Of a stretch of DNA of 64,000 nt, positions 58,552 through 64,000 are shown piece after piece. Every line of letters begins with the position of its first letter. Positions within the stretch are counted from its first letter, which is position 1. A program made the translations under genes and the position numbers. The notes under the pieces are model-generated. The model saw nothing but the letters and a program-made list of their open reading frames with translations. It did no database searches and was not told the DNA's origin. This stretch comes from Photobacterium lipolyticum (GTDB lineage Bacteria; Pseudomonadota; Gammaproteobacteria; Enterobacterales; Vibrionaceae): positions 434,001 through 498,000 of the forward strand of contig NZ_PYMC01000001.1 in the NCBI RefSeq assembly GCF_003026475.1. The letters run 5' to 3'.

Positions 58552-59752
58552 TCATCACCAAGAGGTTCGCCTTATTGTTTCGTCCAATTTGAACCGCCCG
58601 CTTGTAATCTCGGAATAAGACATTTTCAAATACTTTGTCCATATAATCGAAGTTCCAAAAACCACGATAGGTAATCACTCCTTCATCATTGATATCACAA
58701 TAACAGCTATGAAAGTAAGCTCTCTTATCAATGGCTTTATAGAAGTTAAGCATAAATGGTTGCTCTATGATCGTCAGACCGACGACATAACCCGCATTAA
58801 GCAACGTGCTCATAAGCAATTTTTGAGTCAGATATAAAAAATACAGCCTTTGTTGGTGTGTCCCACTTACGGTCAGACGTAACACTTCGCAGATTGATGC
58901 TGCATTATCAAGGTTAAAGGCTAATCTCTGATTGAATTCAGAAGCCGTATTACAGATTTCCATAAGGGGAGGGTTAAATAATTTATGCCGATTCAACTCA
59001 CAATATGCATGTGGTGGTAAGCACATTGTCCACTTTTCGCTTTCAAATTGGGGGGCCAAACTCAACCAGGTTTCTTTTTGGTTCCAATCTTGAATCAAAG
59101 CTGATGCGACGATAAGTCGTGTTTCGCTATCAGCGAGGTCGCTAAAAAGTACGAAGTGTTTCCCTTTATTGGAAAGCGACAGAGAAAACAGCATTTCATA
59201 CCATTCTTCTCCACGGACAAAAAGCTCCAGGTTTATCAGGCATATTGCGTCGGAGAGTTTCATGGGAGCATCATGATAAAGGGTATTAAACAACCGATAA
59301 TCAATTTCAATGTTATCGATCAGCTCACCTCGATAGTCCCTGTCTTCATAACTTAGGGAATCATGGGATGAGTGCTTCAATAGCACCATGGCGTACCTGG
59401 CTTTCACCTCGTGAATTTCGTAATCACACCAAAACGCTAGCCAATGCGGATACAAAGAACATGCCGCTTGCTCTATGAGTAACAGGTCATCCGGTAGGCC
59501 TTCGCTATCCCACAGACTTAGCTCTGAATAATTAACTGCTTTGAATATAGTAGCTAGATTAGCGCGGTGAAGTTCTGGTTTGAGTTCTAGAATCTGTGCC
59601 TTACGCTTGAGGGTCAGTTTTTGAAACAAATTCGTGCATGTTCGATGGGCAAAACGGTCTTTAATCCAAGAAAATAACTCAATACGGCATAAGTCTTTAG
59701 TCATAGCGTTGCCGAATAGAAATGGCGTTTGAACAGAAGTCTCAATCTTCAT
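58544..59752 (-). CDS. luxM: Acyl-homoserine lactone synthase LuxM (AinS)
   Basis: A 402-residue member of the LuxM/AinS family, unrelated in sequence to LuxI. It makes N-acyl-homoserine lactones (3-hydroxybutanoyl in V. harveyi, octanoyl in V. fischeri) from S-adenosylmethionine and an acyl donor; the chain used here is unknown. Length and C-terminal segments (RLTVSGTHQQRLYFLYLTQKL, RAVQIGRNNKANLLVM) fit the family. It is the first gene of luxMN, with AAAGAG before the ATG. An IS remnant lies just upstream. Confidence 0.88.
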   Translation of the reverse strand: MKIETSVQTPFLFGNAMTKDLCRIELFSWIKDRFAHRTCTNLFQKLTLKRKAQILELKPELHRANLATIFKAVNYSELSLWDSEGLPDDLLLIEQAACSLYPHWLAFWCDYEIHEVKARYAMVLLKHSSHDSLSYEDRDYRGELIDNIEIDYRLFNTLYHDAPMKLSDAICLINLELFVRGEEWYEMLFSLSLSNKGKHFVLFSDLADSETRLIVASALIQDWNQKETWLSLAPQFESEKWTMCLPPHAYCELNRHKLFNPPLMEICNTASEFNQRLAFNLDNAASICEVLRLTVSGTHQQRLYFLYLTQKLLMSTLLNAGYVVGLTIIEQPFMLNFYKAIDKRAYFHSCYCDINDEGVITYRGFWNFDYMDKVFENVLFRDYKRAVQIGRNNKANLLVMNA

Positions 59753-59918
59753 AGTACTCTTTAGAGAGAATGTTATATTTATACCTTATTATCAAACATA
59801 TATGCACACATTTCACTGACACCAGTCACACATGCCACTGTTATTCAAACTAGTTTTGATCTGAACCAACAATTTCGACACCGAATTAAGCGAGTAAAAT
59901 CACTTAACGAGGTAAACA

Positions 59919-60045
59919 ATGACAAACACTAAAACACGCATCAAGCACGCCGAAGAGTTTAAGGAACAGGCGCTTAAGCTCGCTGCAAGAACATCTGTTC
60001 CAGAGGCAGCACAATAACTCAATCTACAGGCATCCCAAATATACG
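59919..60045 (+). pseudogene. IS3 transposase orfA remnant
   Basis: From the ATG after GAGG the frame reads MTNTKTRIKHAEEFKEQALK and continues to an internal TAA at 60015-60017. After the stop the frame resumes LNLQASQIYV, matching the OrfA pattern (a helix-turn-helix ending in SQIYAW). It is broken by the stop and truncated. Confidence 0.85.
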
Positions 60046-60102
60046 TAAGCGTGCAGTTAACCAATATGAACTGATAACGACCAAAAAATGATGCGGAAAA
60101 CG

Positions 60103-60201
60103 ATGGTTGAATATATTGAGGTTGATTGCAACCGAACAAGAAGGCACGATGCTCTTGGGTATTTAAACCCTGTCGATTTTGAACAGAAAAAGGTCGCTTA
60201 G
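60103..60201 (+). pseudogene. IS3 transposase orfB C-terminal remnant
   Basis: The 32-residue frame MVEYIEVDCNRTRRHDALGY ... PVDFEQKKVA-stop is the end of an OrfB integrase, where NRTRRHxALGYLSPxxFE is the conserved tail. The DDE catalytic core is absent. Confidence 0.88.
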
Positions 60202-60316
60202 CTTCGAGTCCAATCTTATTGGGGCAGATCAAGTAATTTATGCAAGATAATCTGGAAGGGGGGGCATGTACATCCAGGGTGAATCCATGCACCCTGAATC
60301 ATACTTTGGCAGTTAA

Positions 60317-61027
60317 CTAGCTTTGACGAAAAGAGGTCACAAGCAATGATGCCTGATTGGCAAAAATGCCAAATAGATAATAGTTATCTGCAATATTTAA
60401 TGTAATCAATGCACCATAGTAACTGCCATTTTCTGCAGAATTATTACATGATACAGCAGAAGCACTGTTAATATTATAATATGCTCCTTGACGCTTTATA
60501 TTACCTGATATTATACAGCTGCCGTTAATAACAAACGAGCCATCTTCGTTAATTTCCCATGTACTACCGTCATCTGGATTCGTATGTGTACCAACAATTT
60601 GCTCTAAAGGTAAAGAGTCCTCAGCCCGATCCATGGAATAAATAAAGTTTTGGTCTTCTAATTGTGCCGTAATCGTAACAGTGTCAGGGGTAAAATTTGC
60701 TGTTGCGACAAAATCTTCGACTCTGGAAATATTACCATTATCTGAATAAGTCAGACCTCGGGTTATCATCTGTGTTTCAGTTGCGGTTGAATTGTCTACA
60801 ACATAAAACTCACCGCTATCGAGGTCAGCGAGAAATACATTATTATTGGCCCGAGTCGAGTCGACTAACATAAAGTCATTTCCATCCCCTTTATATATCC
60901 CATTCCCGATAAATGATTCACTGGAACTACTGGGACCAGAAGCACTAGAAGAACTCTCGCTATCACTGTTACAACCGGAGGTTAAAAGCACTAACAAAAT
61001 GCCACCAATAATACTAAACCCTTTCAT
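60317..61027 (-). CDS. Secreted lipoprotein of unknown function
   Basis: A 236-residue protein with a signal peptide and lipobox TSGC at Cys19, followed by a Ser-rich linker (residues 20-40). The rest is a beta-rich, Asn/Ser/Thr-rich domain; two Cys (about 168 and 191) could form a disulfide. AGGAG precedes the ATG. No family is recognised. Confidence 0.75.
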   Translation of the reverse strand: MKGFSIIGGILLVLLTSGCNSDSESSSSASGPSSSSESFIGNGIYKGDGNDFMLVDSTRANNNVFLADLDSGEFYVVDNSTATETQMITRGLTYSDNGNISRVEDFVATANFTPDTVTITAQLEDQNFIYSMDRAEDSLPLEQIVGTHTNPDDGSTWEINEDGSFVINGSCIISGNIKRQGAYYNINSASAVSCNNSAENGSYYGALITLNIADNYYLFGIFANQASLLVTSFRQS

Positions 61028-61092
61028 TTTAACTCCTAGGAATGAGAAACTTGCAAAATTACAATATCAAAGTGATGTTATTTAACAAAAAA

Positions 61093-61692
61093 TTAAAACT
61101 TATAATTTAAGCCGGCGGAAAAAATATTAATATCTGTCGCGACATTGGCACTTATACCATTATAAGATCCAAGTTCTAACTCTGGCCTTAAGTAATCCCA
61201 GCTTACACGCACTGCAACGGAGTTATTCAATGCATATTCAGCTCCAAGTGAGAACATTTGCGAAGTCACGCTGTCATCCGTTGTGTAATCTCCCCAAGCT
61301 CCTGCATTAATGATTGTCTCAGCAGAAAACTGTGCAAGACCCCATTTGCCAAAAATTTGAAAATTTCGACCTAATGGATAACTTACTTTGGGAGCTGCCG
61401 CGACATACATCATCCTGCCAACGGACACAGAATCCACATTAATGGCATCAATTCCACCAGCCGTAAGTTCAATGGCAAAAAATGGATTAAATTGATAGCC
61501 TGCGTACAAGCTACCCGCTATGCTGCTTTTATCGATATCGACCTCAACATCCATAAAAGTTTGACCATAGCCAGAAGCATTCAATTCCGTTCCTCTGAAT
61601 TGTCCTTGCCCTACCGAAAAACCTATATAAGTTTCTGCAAAAGAAGTCGTTGGCAGCAGAGCAGCAGCCAAGACCAAAGCCTTCACCCTCAT
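61093..61692 (-). CDS. Outer-membrane beta-barrel protein, small porin-like
   Basis: A 199-residue protein: signal peptide to about residue 19 (SFA-E), then ETYIGFSVGQGQF and alternating hydrophobic strands, ending in a C-terminal Phe (GLNYKF) that marks outer-membrane insertion. It fits the OmpA-like/OmpX transmembrane domain superfamily of eight-stranded barrels. Specific function unknown. AAAGG precedes the ATG. Confidence 0.85.
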   Translation of the reverse strand: MRVKALVLAAALLPTTSFAETYIGFSVGQGQFRGTELNASGYGQTFMDVEVDIDKSSIAGSLYAGYQFNPFFAIELTAGGIDAINVDSVSVGRMMYVAAAPKVSYPLGRNFQIFGKWGLAQFSAETIINAGAWGDYTTDDSVTSQMFSLGAEYALNNSVAVRVSWDYLRPELELGSYNGISANVATDINIFSAGLNYKF

Positions 61693-62043
61693 GGCTATAC
61701 CTTTTATATAATTAAAAATTCACAAACCAAATCATGTTTGATTTAATTGTCTAATTTTACCGATAGAAAATATCAGCGACTACATAAAACAAGACAATAA
61801 ATAACAGAAATCAGACACATCTTCATAAGCTTCTAAATTATTTAAATAAAATATACGCCATAGAATGCATAGCTCGTTAAGGAAGTATTACTAGTGATAT
61901 TTAGAACTGTATCTAAGTGGGAACACAATACACAACCAGTTTCATCTATAAATTATCATGTATCGTTTTCCATACAGGACTAATTGACTTTCATTGGTTT
62001 TTCATTATTCTTAATATTTGCTCGCAACAATTAAATTAAGTAA
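61693..62043. other. 351-bp intergenic gap before the AraC gene
   Basis: AT-rich and divergent: both flanking genes start from it. TTGACT at about 61986 is a possible -35 for the AraC gene, but no -10 lies at a proper spacing. Nothing else was recognised. Confidence 0.5.
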
Positions 62044-63030
62044 ATGCTAAAAAAAGTTACCGAATTACCTCTAGCCAATTCTATTATATTATTACCTTTC
62101 TTAGGGTACTATGAGGAATCAGGCTTTAATCAATACAATTTGCTAAAGGGTTGTGGCCTTTCTCCGCAACTCATTCGTCCCGACAATTTTATTCCTACCT
62201 TTCATTTATGTAAGATTATTAACGATGTCTCTGTAAAAACTAGGACTGACAATATTGGAATAACCGCTTCGCAGCTACGAGGGTATCCCAGCATACATCC
62301 TACAGTTGCATCTAACATTCCAAAGGCAGACAGTTTTTTTGACCTGTTTTTATTTCTATCATCAAATCAAACGCTACAAGGCTCTCACTTCAAGTTGTGG
62401 CTCACATATAATAACGACACCTGTTATATATGCCATAAAGGCCAAATTCCTTATAATGCTCTAGGCCCAGAGCAAACAGAGTATTTTCGAACACTCACAC
62501 TGCTTAATGTAATTAAAAGCTTTCTTGGGGAGAATTGGAAACCAGAAACATTGTCTTTAGTCTCGCCGTTAGCGCCTCCTCATGACATCATCAAAACAAC
62601 TAGATCTCTAAAAATTTACACTAACCTGAGTTATAGCTGCATACCGGTAAACATTAAGCTTGATAATATTGCCGAGAAAATAGCGATAAGCCAACTAAAC
62701 GCCGCTACAGATCCAGCTGCTTTTGAGAGGCTTATCATGGCAACAGAAACGTTTATTGAACATGGGGATCTGAGCTTACCATTCCTGTCTGAAGTCTTTG
62801 GTTGTTCACAAAGAAGTTTACAAAGGATCCTAAAAAGCCAAGGTTCCAGCTTCCAAAGTATCATCAAGCACCTTAAATTCAGGCGCGCGAAAAAATACCT
62901 TCATCAAGAGATGAGTATCGAGCATATTGCTACGAAACTTGGCTATAGCGAACCTTCAAACTTCGCCCGAGCGTTCAAAAAACATACTGGTCATGCTCCA
63001 TCATTCTTTCACCAACATAATTACAAATAG
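62044..63030 (+). CDS. AraC-family regulator (OruR-like N-terminus)
   Basis: A 328-residue regulator. The N-terminal part (residues about 10-190) resembles the arabinose-binding-like domain of OruR-type proteins. The C-terminal double helix-turn-helix (about 230-325) has SLPFLSEVFGCSQRSLQRILKSQG and IEHIATKLGYSEPSNFARAFKKHTGHAPS. The ATG lacks a strong ribosome site. It diverges from the barrel gene, which could be a target. Confidence 0.9.
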   Translation: MLKKVTELPLANSIILLPFLGYYEESGFNQYNLLKGCGLSPQLIRPDNFIPTFHLCKIINDVSVKTRTDNIGITASQLRGYPSIHPTVASNIPKADSFFDLFLFLSSNQTLQGSHFKLWLTYNNDTCYICHKGQIPYNALGPEQTEYFRTLTLLNVIKSFLGENWKPETLSLVSPLAPPHDIIKTTRSLKIYTNLSYSCIPVNIKLDNIAEKIAISQLNAATDPAAFERLIMATETFIEHGDLSLPFLSEVFGCSQRSLQRILKSQGSSFQSIIKHLKFRRAKKYLHQEMSIEHIATKLGYSEPSNFARAFKKHTGHAPSFFHQHNYK

Positions 63031-63255
63031 TTATCATATAAAATGACAAAATAGCCATCACCTCCTCCGCTTTTCATCATGATAATTAACCACTATATGC
63101 AACTTGAACCGAGGGCGTATCCTGCACGAAATAGTCATGAATTGGCGTAAAATGACAGAGACATAAATTGCTCCTACCTATAAATTGCTCAATAAAGAGA
63201 TTAAACATACTTCCAATCTTGTGCAATCTCCTAGTCTGCTAGCTGAGTACAGAAC

Positions 63256-64000
63256 ATGTATATTAAAAACATAAATAACTTCAATTCTGAAATAATTCAT
63301 GCTCCGTTCATCGGTATAGCTGCTAAATTATCAAGATTCAATTCAGGTTGGCACCTGCACTCTAAACATCAGTTACTGCTTGCTAAAGACGGAAGTATCG
63401 TTATTGAAATCAATCAATATCGTTACTTTATACCGCAAGGTTGTGCAATTTGGATTCCTGCACAGACCAAACACAAGACATTGGCTCAAAATGAGACAGA
63501 GCTCCGCTCTCTCTTTTTTAAAGAGAACCTATCACTTCCAGATAATGTGCTAGTCATTACTGTTACCCCATTACTTAGAGAAATCATTGATACGATGGCC
63601 CATTGGCCATGGGATAAACCACATAATGAACAGTTTTCATTAATGACCGTTTTCAAGGAAGAATTAAACACGGCTTTACAGCACTCACTAAAACTAATGC
63701 TACCGCAAGACAGAAGAATAGCGCCACTACTTGAAATGATTAACCAAAACATATTTCCGCCTAAACTGACAGAAATTGAAAATACTATAGGGGCGAGCAG
63801 TAAAACTATTGGCAGAATTTTCCTGCGAGAAACAGGCTTAAATTACCAAGCATGGCGACAACAATGGCGCTTGATGAAAGCGATGGAACTGCTCGCAGCA
63901 AAGCATGCTGTCAGCACCGTAGCTCAGCAACTGGAATTTTCTAGTAGCAGTGCTTTTATTGCATTCTTCGTTAAACATACGAACCAAACGCCTGGGCGAT
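63256..64000 (+). CDS. AraC-family regulator with cupin sensor, cut by window end
   Basis: An open frame from the ATG at 63256 to the window end, at least 248 codons. The N-terminus has a cupin-like pattern (GWHLHSKHQLLLAKDGSI, WIPAQTKHKTLA). The double helix-turn-helix near the end reads LTEIENTIGASSKTIGRIFLRETGLNYQAWRQQWRLMKAMELL and VSTVAQQLEFSSSSAFIAFFVKHTNQTP. It lies 225 bases after the other AraC gene, same strand; the two are not close paralogues. Confidence 0.85.
   Translation, partial: MYIKNINNFNSEIIHAPFIGIAAKLSRFNSGWHLHSKHQLLLAKDGSIVIEINQYRYFIPQGCAIWIPAQTKHKTLAQNETELRSLFFKENLSLPDNVLVITVTPLLREIIDTMAHWPWDKPHNEQFSLMTVFKEELNTALQHSLKLMLPQDRRIAPLLEMINQNIFPPKLTEIENTIGASSKTIGRIFLRETGLNYQAWRQQWRLMKAMELLAAKHAVSTVAQQLEFSSSSAFIAFFVKHTNQTPGR

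Larger units (their letters stand above)
59857..60231 (+). mobile_element. Internally deleted IS3-family element, 375 bp
   Basis: TGATCTG at 59857-59863 and CAGATCA at 60225-60231 are terminal inverted repeats (7 of 7, then weaker identity). Within lie an orfA start and an orfB end on the plus strand, while the middle of both transposase genes is missing. Intact IS3 members are about 1.2-1.4 kb. The element occupies most of the 564-bp gap upstream of luxM. A hairpin CAGGGTG...CACCCTG at 60275-60296 lies beyond its edge. Confidence 0.85.

Overview
The window reads as chromosomal DNA of a marine gammaproteobacterium of the Vibrionaceae, most likely Photobacterium or a close relative. The evidence is the divergent htpG / toxR-toxS pair, a luxM-luxN (ainS-ainR type) quorum-sensing operon, an OmpU/OmpL-type porin, and the gene orders ybfA-pgm-seqA-ybfF-fldA-fur-glnS-nagE-nagBAC and gsk-hemH-adk-htpG-recR-ybaB-dnaX-apt-ybaN. 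The second order is almost that of Escherichia coli. The genus call is inference.

Layout. 1-15.2 kb: housekeeping core (Nif3-like fragment, ybfA, DUF1853, pgm, seqA, ybfF, DUF2788, flavodoxin, Fur, glnS) and the N-acetylglucosamine regulon: nagE diverging from nagB-nagA-nagC, with NagC-like and CRP-like operators between them, then a CPA2 antiporter. 15.2-31.7 kb: asnB bracketed by heptad satellite arrays, gsk, hemH, adk, htpG, toxRS, recR-ybaB-dnaX with a probable slippery site, apt, ybaN, a DksA-like gene, a DUF2057 protein and a porin. 31.7-42.4 kb: dinG, priC, rsmS, a coiled-coil lipoprotein, an M16 peptidase lipoprotein and the dhaKLM dihydroxyacetone kinase operon.

42.5-50.7 kb: a GC-richer operon on the minus strand with 4-base overlaps between genes. 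It encodes a two-subunit NfnAB/SudAB-like flavoprotein, a two-subunit 2-oxoacid:ferredoxin oxidoreductase, a 732-residue protein of unknown family with a C-terminal ferredoxin module, and a 57-residue conserved-looking protein. This is the best candidate for an under-described system: one redox unit linking 2-oxoacid oxidation to ferredoxin and NAD(P)H. A 266-bp inverted-repeat element (MITE-like) sits inside the operon, and its terminal repeat supplies the stop codon of the first gene. A second, degenerate copy lies at 29 kb.

50.8-64 kb: accessory region, AT-richer, with longer gaps: small membrane proteins, a nucleoside uptake/phosphorolysis operon with its own Crp-like regulator, luxM-luxN, a deleted IS3-family element, a lipoprotein, an outer-membrane beta-barrel protein, and two AraC-type regulators, the last cut by the window end. 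No rRNA, tRNA or CRISPR array was seen.
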